20,211 nt of DNA from the NCBI GenBank assembly GCA_030605745.1, contig JAUWHT010000191.1, positions 1-20,211 of the forward strand, written 5' to 3'. This DNA comes from Pirellulales bacterium (GTDB taxonomy: Bacteria > Planctomycetota > Planctomycetia > Pirellulales > Thermoguttaceae). Below are positions 1-7,859 of this stretch, piece after piece (within the stretch, counting starts at the first letter, position 1; each line of letters opens with the position of its first letter). Both the position numbers and the translations under genes were made by a program. The notes under the pieces are model-generated. The model did no database searches and was not told where the DNA came from. It saw only the letters and a list, made by a program, of their open reading frames with translations.

Positions 1-502
1 TGCTGGGGCTGGTCCCGTACTTCGAGCAGTAGCCCTTTACTTTCCAGTCAAGGATGACGTGGACGCCGCACTCGTGGACGAACCGGCAGTCTGGCTTGCC
101 AAGAAAGGGAACGCGATCGCCGATGAGGCCCTTGACGGTGAACTCGAAACGCGGCTCCTCGCGCGAGGCGAGCAACATGGCAAGAAGTTCGTCGTAGGCC
201 CCGGTGTGGATGTAGCAGTCGAAGACGTACCGGCCGTGTTCGCGCGCCCAATCGCGGTTATGCTCTTCGACCTGATCGGTGAAGATGGCGTCGAACTCGA
301 ACTGCGGGTCGGCACCTCGGCCGAAGATCGCCTTGTGTAATGCCGACTTGGCGTAGGCGTCGAAGGCCGAGCCGATCGACATGTACTTCTCTTGCGGAAG
401 ACGTGGGGCCTTGGTGTCCGAAAGGTAGCGGATAAAAAACTCGTCGCGGTCTCGTTCCCAAAGGGAGAGGGACGAGTAACTGAGGTGTTTCGGCCTACGC
501 AT
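1..502 (-). CDS. RecB-like PD-(D/E)XK nuclease, partial
   Basis: The gene runs off the left edge, so only the first 167 codons are visible. The N-terminus contains LSYSSLSLWERDRDEFFIRY, the pattern with which RecB/Cas4-type nucleases begin. Around residues 135-154 it reads GKPDCRF, then VILDWKVKG, which fits the PD-(D/E)XK core with D138 and the D152-x-K154 pair. A glutamate (E120) lies upstream. The family cleaves DNA with Mg2+, and phage members act as recombination or end-processing exonucleases. The ATG at 502 overlaps the end of the methyltransferase by 8 bases, and CGGAGA lies just upstream of it, so translation is probably coupled. The C-terminal part, including the remaining RecB motifs, is outside the window, so length and any fused helicase domain are unknown. 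Confidence 0.72.
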   Translation of the reverse strand, partial: MRRPKHLSYSSLSLWERDRDEFFIRYLSDTKAPRLPQEKYMSIGSAFDAYAKSALHKAIFGRGADPQFEFDAIFTDQVEEHNRDWAREHGRYVFDCYIHTGAYDELLAMLLASREEPRFEFTVKGLIGDRVPFLGKPDCRFVHECGVHVILDWKVKGYCSKYGTSPS

Positions 503-1697
503 TGATGTTCTCCGATTCAGAGATGGTCTGCGAAACAATTTCGATTCGTTGTCGTGCGGTTTCAAAACTCTCGGGTTCAAGCTCGATCCCGACGAACCGG
601 TTGCCCGTCAAGAGCGCGCCGATGCCAGTCGATCCCGAGCCCATGAACGGGTCGAGGATCAGCCCGCCACCGGGTGGCGTGACCAAGCGGCACAGATATT
701 CCATCAGCGAGCGTGGCTTGACAGTCGGGTGACTGTTTTCGACCCGGCCGTCGCATGTTCGATCCCGTTTGCTGGCTTTGCTGCAGTAGAAGAAACGGGA
801 GGCTCCACCTGTATCTGGGTAGATTACCCCTTGTGGCATACACTTCCCTTGTCCGGGGCGAAACTTGCTTCCCGACCTGGCGTTACTGGGAGACCTGCAT
901 CCCGGACGCTCGCCACTCTGCCGGTCAAGCAACTTGCCGGCCTCGTCGTCGAGCAGGAGATTAGCGGGCCAGCGACCCTTGGCGTCACCGCCGCGTGGTC
1001 CCGGCGTCGGCGCGAAGTTGGTCGATCCACGGCCGGCATAACGCTTCTCAGCGCTTTTCTCACCGTCGCGGCGCCCGCCCTTGCCGACACCGATCCGCGA
1101 GGCGTCAATGTTCACACCAGCGACGCCGTGGTGTTGAGCGTTTTGCGAGAACGTGCCGTCGAGCGGCTTCATCGCGAGGATGATGGGCTCCCATGCCGGC
1201 TTCAGAGATGAGCCCCAGCCGTTCCAACGTTTGGCCGCCTCCGCACCGGCTGCTTTGTCGAGGGCCTTGGAGATGTCCAGCGATTTGGGAAAGCCCGAGC
1301 CGTAGAGCCACATCAGGCAATCGCGTACCTCGAAGCCGGCGTCTTCGATGGCGCACGTTAGCCGATGGAAAGTCCGTGTGCCGCCGAAGGCCAGCAGCAT
1401 CGCGCCTGGTTTCAGTATGCGTAGCACTTCGGTCCAGAATTCAGGCTGAAAGGCAGTATCGCCGCCGTCCCAGGTTTTACCCATGAAGCCCCGCGAGCCA
1501 AGACGTGTGCGGCCGAACGGCGTCTCCGGATCGTTGTTTCGTGGGCTTCCCTTTCGGCTCGTCTGGGTCAGGTGATACGGCGGATCGCAGACGCAGGCGG
1601 TGAACTGTTCCGGCTCCAGCAGGGGAAGGACCTCACGGGAGTCGCCTTGGTGAAGCGTTGCCCGGTCGAGCGTGATTGGTGCGTATTCGTCAGTCAT
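495..1697 (-). CDS. Site-specific DNA methyltransferase (N6-adenine/N4-cytosine, beta-type order)
   Basis: This 400-residue enzyme transfers a methyl group from S-adenosylmethionine to an exocyclic amine in DNA. Catalytic motif IV is DPPY at residues 38-41, and the AdoMet-binding motif I DPFMGSGSTG lies near residue 349. Catalytic-before-AdoMet order is that of beta-class enzymes. The middle (KRWNGWGSSLKPAWEPIILA and an NIDASRI stretch) is the arrangement common in phage orphan methyltransferases. The frame stays open upstream to 1874, but the ATG at 1697 is preferred: it overlaps the stop of the upstream small gene as ATGA, and homology-like sequence begins there. No restriction endonuclease is recognisable beside it, so an orphan enzyme protecting the genome or acting in regulation is the likely role. 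DPPY suggests adenine-N6, but the base is not proven. Confidence 0.9.
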   Translation of the reverse strand: MTDEYAPITLDRATLHQGDSREVLPLLEPEQFTACVCDPPYHLTQTSRKGSPRNNDPETPFGRTRLGSRGFMGKTWDGGDTAFQPEFWTEVLRILKPGAMLLAFGGTRTFHRLTCAIEDAGFEVRDCLMWLYGSGFPKSLDISKALDKAAGAEAAKRWNGWGSSLKPAWEPIILAMKPLDGTFSQNAQHHGVAGVNIDASRIGVGKGGRRDGEKSAEKRYAGRGSTNFAPTPGPRGGDAKGRWPANLLLDDEAGKLLDRQSGERPGCRSPSNARSGSKFRPGQGKCMPQGVIYPDTGGASRFFYCSKASKRDRTCDGRVENSHPTVKPRSLMEYLCRLVTPPGGGLILDPFMGSGSTGIGALLTGNRFVGIELEPESFETARQRIEIVSQTISESENINA

Positions 1698-1867
1698 GGG
1701 GCCAGCCAAGTGAAGAGTGAGTAGATCATCAGCACTGTCCAGGCGACGCAGCCGAGCGCGCAGACTGCCGCCAGCCAAGGGTTTTTCTTGGCGCGGCATT
1801 GGCAGCCCACCACACCGGTTGTGTAGAAGGCGACCAGGGACAGCACGTAAAAGAGGAACGGTTTCAT
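1694..1867 (-). CDS. Small two-helix membrane protein, 57 residues
   Basis: The reading frame MKPFLFYVLSLVAFYTTGVV... ends in ...MIYSLFTWLAP. It has two hydrophobic stretches, about residues 3-20 and 34-55, separated by a short positively charged loop (CRAKKN). That predicts a helical hairpin in the inner membrane. The start ATG overlaps the ligase stop as ATGA, and its own stop overlaps the methyltransferase start as ATGA. Such exact double coupling is strong evidence that it is translated. I do not recognise a family. Roles such as a membrane anchor, holin-like protein or superinfection-exclusion protein are possible but unsupported. A cysteine pair (CQC, about residues 22-24) lies at the end of the first helix. 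Confidence 0.72.
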   Translation of the reverse strand: MKPFLFYVLSLVAFYTTGVVGCQCRAKKNPWLAAVCALGCVAWTVLMIYSLFTWLAP

Positions 1868-2961
1868 TCGACACCCTCTCGTCGCCGCCAGAATCTTGCC
1901 TCCTTTGGCACGCCGTCGTCGGACAGTTCGCGGTATTTGAACGAGACGGTCTGACGACGTTTCAGATGCTTGCCATCACACCAGTCGGGCAACACCTCGC
2001 CGGGGTGCGCAGCGGCGTAGTCGAAGGCTCGATCATCAAGCAGTTCGCGCTCGGCCATCGTCATGCCAGAGCCGATCTCAAACTGGACCTCGTCCCGCCT
2101 GACCTGCAATGCACCGATCTTGCCGAGCACGTTGCCCTGCTTGCCTTCCTTGCCAGCCACGAAGCCGATGATGACGGCCTCTGAATCGTCGAACGGTTTG
2201 TGTTTGAGGATGCCACGGTTCCGCTTCGGAAACCACGACGCTTGCGGGTCGCGAAGCATCACGCCCTCACCGCCTTTGCCGAGCACCTTTTCGAGGATGG
2301 CATTGGTCTTCACACGGGCTTCGGATTCGTTGTCCGGCAACTTCGTTTGAAGGTGTAGAAATATCCGGTCATCCTGCGACGGGATGTTTTCGCAGAGAAA
2401 TCGCAACTCGTCCTTGAACGTGGCCGGCGTGTCGATCGATACGAAGTCTGGTATGTGGTCGAGCCGACTGTTGATCCATGTCTCGACTTCCGCCAACTTG
2501 ACCTGCCGGTGCATGTTGGCGTTCTTGATCTCGCCGTCGGCGAAGACGTAAGGCAATGCGGGCGTGCTGTAGACGGCGTACTGAATCCGATCGAATCGCG
2601 GGTCGGGTGCGTCGCCGGCGCAGATCGAACGGCAGAGTTGGAAGTTGCCTCGTCCGGCCCAAAGCTCGCCGTCGAGCGGGCAACACGGCAGCAGGTTCAG
2701 GAACCAGTCGGGGGCCATGATCGGGTTGCCATAGCGGGACCAGAGGCCAGTGGCAACCGGCTTGATCTTGGCCTTGCGCCGACCCGTCTTCGGATCGGTG
2801 ATGCTCGACCACGGCACCTCGTCGGTCGGGACGTCACGGCTGAGGCCGCCGTCCCAGAAACAGCGTGTGCCGTCGAGCTTTTCGGAGATGTACCAGCCGG
2901 CGATGGTGTGCTTATCCGGCTTGTAGGTGTGAGCCAGTTGAAGCAGTTCACGGCGCAACAT
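1864..2961 (-). CDS. ATP-dependent DNA ligase
   Basis: The 365-residue protein seals nicks in duplex DNA through a covalent lysyl-AMP intermediate. The adenylated lysine motif I is K28-LDGTR. LDGELW (about 96-101) fits motif III, GEGVMLRDP (about 231-239) motif IV and LKHK (about 252-255) motif V. The region after 265, with GKEGKQGNVLGKIGALQV, matches the OB-fold C-terminal domain of small phage and bacterial ATP-ligases. No BRCT or NAD+-binding domain is seen. The length fits a two-domain phage ligase. AAAGG lies upstream of the ATG. The gene follows the nucleotidase after 39 bases and overlaps the small membrane-protein gene by 4 bases. A role joining replication fragments made by the polymerase and primase encoded here is likely. 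Confidence 0.92.
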   Translation of the reverse strand: MLRRELLQLAHTYKPDKHTIAGWYISEKLDGTRCFWDGGLSRDVPTDEVPWSSITDPKTGRRKAKIKPVATGLWSRYGNPIMAPDWFLNLLPCCPLDGELWAGRGNFQLCRSICAGDAPDPRFDRIQYAVYSTPALPYVFADGEIKNANMHRQVKLAEVETWINSRLDHIPDFVSIDTPATFKDELRFLCENIPSQDDRIFLHLQTKLPDNESEARVKTNAILEKVLGKGGEGVMLRDPQASWFPKRNRGILKHKPFDDSEAVIIGFVAGKEGKQGNVLGKIGALQVRRDEVQFEIGSGMTMAERELLDDRAFDYAAAHPGEVLPDWCDGKHLKRRQTVSFKYRELSDDGVPKEARFWRRREGVE

Positions 2962-3000
2962 GTGTGTACCTTTCTGGCGGGAATATAGTTGAAGGGAGGA

Positions 3001-3600
3001 TCACGTGACTCCGGCATGTTCTTTCATGCGGAAGAACATCGTGAATGCGTCGTGGAGGTGGGTTTCGGTTGGCATGTAGTGAAGCGAGTTCCAAGGGCGG
3101 GGCACGAGAATCGCCTGGCCACCGTGGGCGCGGAACGCTTCGACGTTGCGGTCGCCGTCGTCAATCAACAGGGCGTCCGGTCTGGCGCAGAAGTGCTTTC
3201 TGGGACCGATCAGGAATTGCCGGTGCATCCGTTTCGGAAAATGGTTGTGAATCCATGCGAGTTTGCCAGCCAGGCAGTCCGAATCGAGGGTCGGGCTGGT
3301 CAGAATGCAAACATTCTCCGAACCGACCAGGGCTTCACAACGACGAAGCAATGTTTTGAACTCAGCCGACTCTGGCACGGTCGCCCACACGTCACGGTCG
3401 ATCGAGTCCCAGAACTCGGCCGGTGTGAACTGACGGCTTGGGTGCAGTGTGTTGGCCGCGCTTACAATGTCCCAGCCCCATTCCGGGTTGAAGTCGCGGT
3501 AACCCAGCGGATCAACGGGGTATCCGACTTGTTTGAGCGCGTACATCGTGAACCGGTTGCACACGTCGTCCAGGTCCAAAAGAATTCGAGTGGGAAGCAT
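3001..3600 (-). CDS. 5'(3')-deoxyribonucleotidase-like HAD phosphatase
   Basis: This is a 199-residue HAD-superfamily protein. Motif I is LLDLDDV, with nucleophile D9 and general acid D11. Motif II is LTSP, with T101/S102. K135 in GPRKHFCA fits motif III, and LIDDGDRN (D147/D148) fits motif IV. The layout resembles the 5' nucleotidase C family, which removes phosphate from (deoxy)nucleoside monophosphates. With the dNMP kinase at 17701 this suggests tuning of the dNTP pool, possibly degrading a host or unwanted nucleotide; the substrate is not readable from sequence. The gene starts 2 bases after the sigma-factor stop and ends 39 bases before ligase, so it belongs to the same transcript. A polynucleotide phosphatase is the main alternative. 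Confidence 0.78.
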   Translation of the reverse strand: MLPTRILLDLDDVCNRFTMYALKQVGYPVDPLGYRDFNPEWGWDIVSAANTLHPSRQFTPAEFWDSIDRDVWATVPESAEFKTLLRRCEALVGSENVCILTSPTLDSDCLAGKLAWIHNHFPKRMHRQFLIGPRKHFCARPDALLIDDGDRNVEAFRAHGGQAILVPRPWNSLHYMPTETHLHDAFTMFFRMKEHAGVT

Positions 3601-3602
3601 CG

Positions 3603-4271
3603 TTAGTCATTTTCCAGTTCACGGCACTTCTGATTGAAACGCTTCTCCAGTTCCTTCCGAAGCGTGTACGTGGCGGTGTGGGTCAAGCCGAGTGCGTCGG
3701 CGATCTCGCGGTCCGAGTAACCCTCCTCGCGCATTCGCAGCAACGTGCGTTCTTCCTCGCACTCGCAGCAGGCGTCGAGCATGTCTCGTATCTCAAGCAG
3801 TTCGAGCGATTCGCTCTGATTCACGTCGATCACGGACTCGGGGATGCTGTGCGAAACATTGGGAACATCGACAGTTGTGTCCATGTCGATTTCAGGCGTA
3901 TCCGCCAACTCGATCCCGCCATGCACCGCTTCCTTCTTTGCTAACTTCACGAACTCATGCGTAATGGCGACCGAGATGTAGCCGGTCGGATTGACGTTCG
4001 ACGGCTCCTTGTGCTCGGCCATCTTGTTGACCGCCTGGACCAGTCCGACGAATCCTGCGCTGTGCAGATCGTCGCGCAGATGTTCGAGTTGAGGGTATCT
4101 ACGGATGTATGAATCCACTTTGCTAATCACCAGCGGCATGTTGCACTGGATCATTTCTTCGCGGGCCTTTTCGTCACCCGCCATGACGCGAGAATAGAGT
4201 CGCTCGTTCTGCTCGCGGTCTGACGCCCGAGTTATCTTGTTGGTCAAGCCGTAATCGTATGGGAGTTTCAT
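3603..4271 (-). CDS. RNA polymerase sigma-70 family factor
   Basis: The 222-residue protein has a sigma region 2-like segment at about residues 40-110 (CNMPLVISKVDSYIRRYPQL, then DDLHSAGFVGLVQAVNKM and GYISVAITHEFVKLAKKE). A region 4 helix-turn-helix lies at about 172-212 (EERTLLRMREEGYSDREIAD and following). The linker is short and acidic, with no region 1.1 or clear region 3, as in small alternative sigma factors. The frame extends upstream to 4520, but that part overlaps the preceding gene and lacks sigma features, so the ATG at 4271 (MKLPYDYG) is chosen. Only a weak AGGG precedes it. It lies in the middle of the replication operon and would redirect host RNA polymerase to phage promoters. 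The outward-facing repeats at 14557-14753 are candidate targets. Confidence 0.85.
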   Translation of the reverse strand: MKLPYDYGLTNKITRASDREQNERLYSRVMAGDEKAREEMIQCNMPLVISKVDSYIRRYPQLEHLRDDLHSAGFVGLVQAVNKMAEHKEPSNVNPTGYISVAITHEFVKLAKKEAVHGGIELADTPEIDMDTTVDVPNVSHSIPESVIDVNQSESLELLEIRDMLDACCECEEERTLLRMREEGYSDREIADALGLTHTATYTLRKELEKRFNQKCRELEND

Positions 4272-4287
4272 GGTGAGCCCTATTAGG

Positions 4288-4800
4288 TTAGGAGAGGTGG
4301 TCCACTCGCCATGCGCGGCGGGGATGGAATCCGCGCGACTCACAAGTGGGGCGGGAATAGACGTATTGATCCCCGTCGGGATCGAAGAGCGTACCACGGT
4401 CGTATGCCACGGCATGGAGGGATCGCCGTCCGACGCCTTCGAGAATGCCGGTCGAGCTTTGGATGGTTTGCTCGAAGCGTTGCCAATTAGCAGACTCATC
4501 ATCGCCGAAGAGAACGACAACGTTCTGGTCAGCGGGTGGTGTCCCTCGAATCACCGGGAACAACTCGACAGGTGTGATGGCGTAGCCGAGCTTCAGACAG
4601 ACGGCAATGCACTCCTGAATATGAAACCCCCGGCGTGCGATCGGATCGGGCAGCGCGGGAAAAGCGATCTGGCTGCCGTCGTGCCCGATGATCCCGAACA
4701 GATCGGCCACGGGAATATCGAGCACCACTGCGAACGCAGTTCCGATGCACGACCAGGGGTTGGGTTTTATTTGGAGTTTCATGGACATTTGTTGCGGCAT
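4288..4800 (-). CDS. Putative papain-fold (C39-like) cysteine peptidase
   Basis: This 170-residue protein is not confidently recognised. Near the N-terminus, NPWSCIGTAFAVVLD (C18) has the cysteine-at-helix-start pattern of papain-fold peptidases. Residues 127-142 read SLHAVAYDRGTLFDPDG, resembling the histidine-then-Asp/Asn strand pair of that fold, with H129 and D140 as possible triad members. A glutamine (Q10) lies 8 residues before the cysteine. There is no signal peptide or membrane segment, so it acts in the cytoplasm if produced. It sits 16 bases upstream of the sigma factor in the same operon. The start is uncertain: ATGs at 4800, 4788 and 4782 all lack a clear ribosome-binding site. 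A non-peptidase member of the fold, such as an amidase or structural protein, is equally possible. Confidence 0.55.
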   Translation of the reverse strand: MPQQMSMKLQIKPNPWSCIGTAFAVVLDIPVADLFGIIGHDGSQIAFPALPDPIARRGFHIQECIAVCLKLGYAITPVELFPVIRGTPPADQNVVVLFGDDESANWQRFEQTIQSSTGILEGVGRRSLHAVAYDRGTLFDPDGDQYVYSRPTCESRGFHPRRAWRVDHLS

Positions 4801-4890
4801 GCGCGCACGGGGAGCGCAGTTGGGATTGTGTAATTCTTTTCAGGTATGGTTGTTGTGCGACGCGAACGGTCGCAGTGGGTTGTCTATTGT

Positions 4891-5289
4891 CTACTCGATG
4901 TCACTCGCGGCGAGTTCGTCGAGCAGGATGTCGATGTCTGGCATCTTGCCCCAGGAAGGCTTCCAGTAGTCCCGCCAGTTCGGCGGTCCCATCAGCTTGT
5001 CATATTCTTCCTGCGTTGCTGCGGTGATAATCCAAATTCCGACTCCATGTCGTTCCCAAAGTGGCCATTTGAGGCGTTGTGCCTTGGTGAACGTATATCT
5101 CTTAGGCTGTTTGCAGTCGATCCATCGTTGTCCGTATTGTGGATGGGCGACGAACAAGTCAGGCAATCCCTGCTGATACAAGTTGCCGTGCGTCTGCTCG
5201 ACCAACCATCCGCGATCCGAAAGGAACTGCTTCAAGTCGCGTTGGATGCACCATTCCGGCCCACGTTTACTACACGAAAATTGGCTCAT
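4891..5289 (-). CDS. VRR-NUC domain nuclease
   Basis: The 132-residue protein is essentially one VRR-NUC (PD-(D/E)XK) domain. It shows an N-terminal glutamate E12, GLPDLFV at residues 41-47, WIDCK at 56-60 giving the D-x-K pair, and Q71 in the KAQRLKW helix. Phage single-domain VRR-NUC proteins act on branched or flapped DNA and are often found beside polymerases and helicases. An in-frame TTG at 5331 would add 14 residues but has no ribosome-binding site. The ATG at 5289 overlaps the stop of a 26-codon leader ORF as ATGA, which favours re-initiation there. The C-terminal tail (MPDIDILLDELAASDIE) is acidic and could be a protein-interaction tail. The usual acidic residue before xK is Glu; here it is Asp. 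Confidence 0.85.
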   Translation of the reverse strand: MSQFSCSKRGPEWCIQRDLKQFLSDRGWLVEQTHGNLYQQGLPDLFVAHPQYGQRWIDCKQPKRYTFTKAQRLKWPLWERHGVGIWIITAATQEEYDKLMGPPNWRDYWKPSWGKMPDIDILLDELAASDIE

Positions 5290-5366
5290 CGGGCGGGCAT
5301 TCTCATCGGAGAATCTAGGTTTTCTCGGCAAAGCCGATCGAGTGTGCGTGTTGTTCCGGTTGTCAT
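5286..5366 (-). CDS. 26-codon leader ORF coupling polymerase to VRR-NUC
   Basis: A short frame (MTTGTTRTLDRLCRENLDSP...) begins 1 base after the polymerase stop codon. The last codons of the polymerase, CTG GAG GAA TAG, supply a near-ideal GGAGGA ribosome-binding site. The frame ends in TGA overlapping the VRR-NUC ATG as ATGA. No ribosome-binding site precedes the VRR-NUC ATG itself, so this ORF probably carries ribosomes to it. The peptide has no recognisable domain. An alternative is a frameshift that once joined this N-terminus to the nuclease. Confidence 0.55.
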   Translation of the reverse strand: MTTGTTRTLDRLCRENLDSPMRMPAR

Positions 5367-5367
5367 G

Positions 5368-7779
5368 CTATTCCTCCAGAGGTCCGACGTGAGTTTTTCC
5401 CGTGCCCTTATCCGCCCAGGAAGAGGCGTGACTGGCCCAGACCATGCTCAGCAACGGAACGTACTTATGAAACGATCTGATCGTGGTTCTGACCGCCTCC
5501 GCGATGGCCGTCACGTAATCCGGATGCGAGACGGCCAGAACTTCGTCATGGACGTTGGCAGGCGCGACGACCAGATCGTGAACTCCCGATGGCTGCAAAT
5601 CCCAGATGCTTCGTTGAATGGCTTTGGTGATTTGCGCGCCGGGCGACTGGATTTCGTGGTTGGCGGCGGCTCGCATGTTGGCGGCCTGGATGCCGAAGGC
5701 GGCACCGTACAAGGCCGAAGAGACTGCCCCGCCGGCCGTTTGTATGCGATCTGGCCGACGCATTACCTTGATGTCGGTCTTCCGCCACTCGGCCGGCGGC
5801 TTGCGGGCTAAGTCGAACAGTGCCTTGGCAATTGTGTTTTCAAGGGTGAAGTAGCGGCGGAATCCCAGGAACGATTCGATGTACTCGGCCGGTTCGTCCC
5901 AGACGACCATGCTCCCAACGCCGCCGGGCTGTCGCATCGAGCAGAAGGAGTTGAACGTTTTACCACGCGCCTTCTCGACGCCCTTGTATCGCTGCCCAAA
6001 ACTCTCGAACGCCCTTCGTGCCGCTTCCTCTGAGATGCCCAGGGCGTCGGCCATCCCTTCCCAGCCGCCGCCATAGATCATGCGGAATACGGCCGTCTTG
6101 CCCTTCGCGTACATATCGAAGGACGTGCCGTCCGAGGTGATGACCTCCTCGTATGTCTTTCCCGGAAACAGGGCCATTGCAAACAACGCATGAATCTTCT
6201 TGCCGCTCAGTAGGTCCATCCGGAGGGTCTTGTCGTTGTAAACAGCGTCGGCAATAGTCACCTCGCAACTGGTCAAGTCACCTAGATTGAGAACTGTGCC
6301 ATCCCAGGCCAACGGGAACATCCGGCGGACTTCCTTGGTCTTCTTGATCCCCTGGGCGTTCAGACCATCGCCGCCGGACATGCGAGACGAGAGCGTGCCA
6401 ACGACATTGAACGAGGCGTGGAACTTGCCGGCCAGTAAGAGCTTCGAGTACAGTTCGATTTCCTTGACGGCCGTTTTCACATCGAGGATTTCGCGGGCAT
6501 GAATGGCGGCTGGGTGGTTGCCGCACCTGTCGGTAATATCACCAGCGCTCGACAGCATCCCCGTGCCGCCACAACGTTTGCACTCGGGGTCTTCACCCAG
6601 ACACTTGCTGCATTCTTCGTCTTCGATCAAATGCCATTTTGATACGGCTTCGAGCTTGGCCTTCTTCGTTGTCTCCACGATCGTGACCTTTTCCATCTCG
6701 TCCATGCACTCGCCCAGGTAGGCGCGGACTTCCGATGGCTTGTTGACGTTGACCAGCGATCGGGCCACCACGTCCTGCGCCTTCGCCAAGAGTTCCCTGA
6801 TGCCGGGAATGTCGATCTGGAAGCCACGCCACCGGACCACCGGAACCATGCAAGCGAGAATGCTGTCGTCGTCGCCCGGCTCCGGGTAGCCAAAGTGCTC
6901 ATCAAGAGCCCGGGTGTACAACACATCATCGCGGGCATACTCGCGGGCCGGTTCATTGGTAGCCCAGTGCTCAATGAACTTGTCGATCACCGCAGGCCAG
7001 GCGTAGCCCTTCAGTACACGCTCGCCGGTCTTCTTGTCAGTCTCGTAGACTTCCCAGTTCTCTTCGGGGCTACTCAGCGCCAAAGCGGTGGGGGCGTAGC
7101 CGAGTTCCTTGGGAAACCACTCAGGGTTCGGCTCGACGTCCTTGTAGTGATACTTCGGCTTGAAGCCCATCGCGTACTCGGCAAGGAACTTCAACCCGCC
7201 GGACGGATTGAACTTGAGCACTACGTCCTTGAAGTGCTCGTTAATCTCGCCATCGCGATTCTTGACGTCGAAGACCTTCCAGCGGGGCGCGTTCTTGTCG
7301 GCGCTGCGGGCGAAGTAGATGCCGTCCAGCGCGACACGTTGTTCCAGTTCCTCTGCCAGGGCGTAGGCCAGGGCTGTCGGCACGCGACGAATGCGAATGT
7401 CCTCCCGCGCCATGAGCGATTGGTACGGCCCCTTACGAGAATGCAACAGTAAGTCGAGGGCGTTGGCCGGTTTCACACACGGCCCCTCTTGGGCCTGTGG
7501 CTCCAGCATGGCGATCTCGTCGATGTGCTCTTCGGGAATCCAGTCAGGGTCGGCCAGCCGGAACGTCGTGTAGGTCTTGACAATCTGAAACCAATCGAAC
7601 GCCAGATTGAAGCCGACAATCGTGTTCTCGGAGAGCCACTCAATTAGCCGAAGCGTCTCGTGGATCGGTCGCCGCCAAACGTCGTAGAGGTGAATCGGCC
7701 CGTCTTCCTCCGCGTACTGGAGGAGGACCATCATCGAGTGCAGGCCGCACGTTTCACTATCGATGTAGACCTTGGACAT
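5368..7779 (-). CDS. Family A DNA polymerase with 3'-5' exonuclease
   Basis: The 803-residue replicative polymerase starts with a DEDDy proofreading domain: Exo I YIDSET (D7, E9), Exo II VGFNLAFDW (N58, D62) and Exo III YARDD (Y281, D285). The polymerase domain has motif A GDLTSCE (D501, E506), motif B KTAVFRMIYG (K561, F565, Y569) and motif C HDE at 744-746, so all catalytic residues are present. There is no 5'-3' exonuclease domain, as in phage enzymes. Unusually, between the two domains there is a CxxCxG...CxxCxG motif (C390, C393, C400, C403) like the DnaJ zinc finger, followed by C419 and H422. It probably binds zinc. The gene lies 80 bases after the ParB-like gene, and only a weak GGAA precedes the ATG. 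It is the core of the replication operon. Confidence 0.95.
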   Translation of the reverse strand: MSKVYIDSETCGLHSMMVLLQYAEEDGPIHLYDVWRRPIHETLRLIEWLSENTIVGFNLAFDWFQIVKTYTTFRLADPDWIPEEHIDEIAMLEPQAQEGPCVKPANALDLLLHSRKGPYQSLMAREDIRIRRVPTALAYALAEELEQRVALDGIYFARSADKNAPRWKVFDVKNRDGEINEHFKDVVLKFNPSGGLKFLAEYAMGFKPKYHYKDVEPNPEWFPKELGYAPTALALSSPEENWEVYETDKKTGERVLKGYAWPAVIDKFIEHWATNEPAREYARDDVLYTRALDEHFGYPEPGDDDSILACMVPVVRWRGFQIDIPGIRELLAKAQDVVARSLVNVNKPSEVRAYLGECMDEMEKVTIVETTKKAKLEAVSKWHLIEDEECSKCLGEDPECKRCGGTGMLSSAGDITDRCGNHPAAIHAREILDVKTAVKEIELYSKLLLAGKFHASFNVVGTLSSRMSGGDGLNAQGIKKTKEVRRMFPLAWDGTVLNLGDLTSCEVTIADAVYNDKTLRMDLLSGKKIHALFAMALFPGKTYEEVITSDGTSFDMYAKGKTAVFRMIYGGGWEGMADALGISEEAARRAFESFGQRYKGVEKARGKTFNSFCSMRQPGGVGSMVVWDEPAEYIESFLGFRRYFTLENTIAKALFDLARKPPAEWRKTDIKVMRRPDRIQTAGGAVSSALYGAAFGIQAANMRAAANHEIQSPGAQITKAIQRSIWDLQPSGVHDLVVAPANVHDEVLAVSHPDYVTAIAEAVRTTIRSFHKYVPLLSMVWASHASSWADKGTGKTHVGPLEE

Positions 7780-7859
7780 GGTCGTTCCGGCGGAAGAGAA
7801 GAGGTGGGATGGGGCCGTGACGAGGAAGCCACGGGAGGTGGGTGTTGGTTGGCCGGCGT

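Noticed and set aside
1698..1874. N-terminal extension of the methyltransferase
   Set aside because: It overlaps the 57-residue membrane protein in another frame; the ATGA-coupled start at 1697 explains the data better.
4272..4520. N-terminal extension of the sigma factor
   Set aside because: It overlaps the C39-like gene in another frame and has no sigma homology; ATG 4271 is preferred.
4846..5811. 321-codon open frame on the plus strand
   Set aside because: It lies opposite the VRR-NUC and polymerase genes, which have intact catalytic motifs; no domain or ribosome-binding site.
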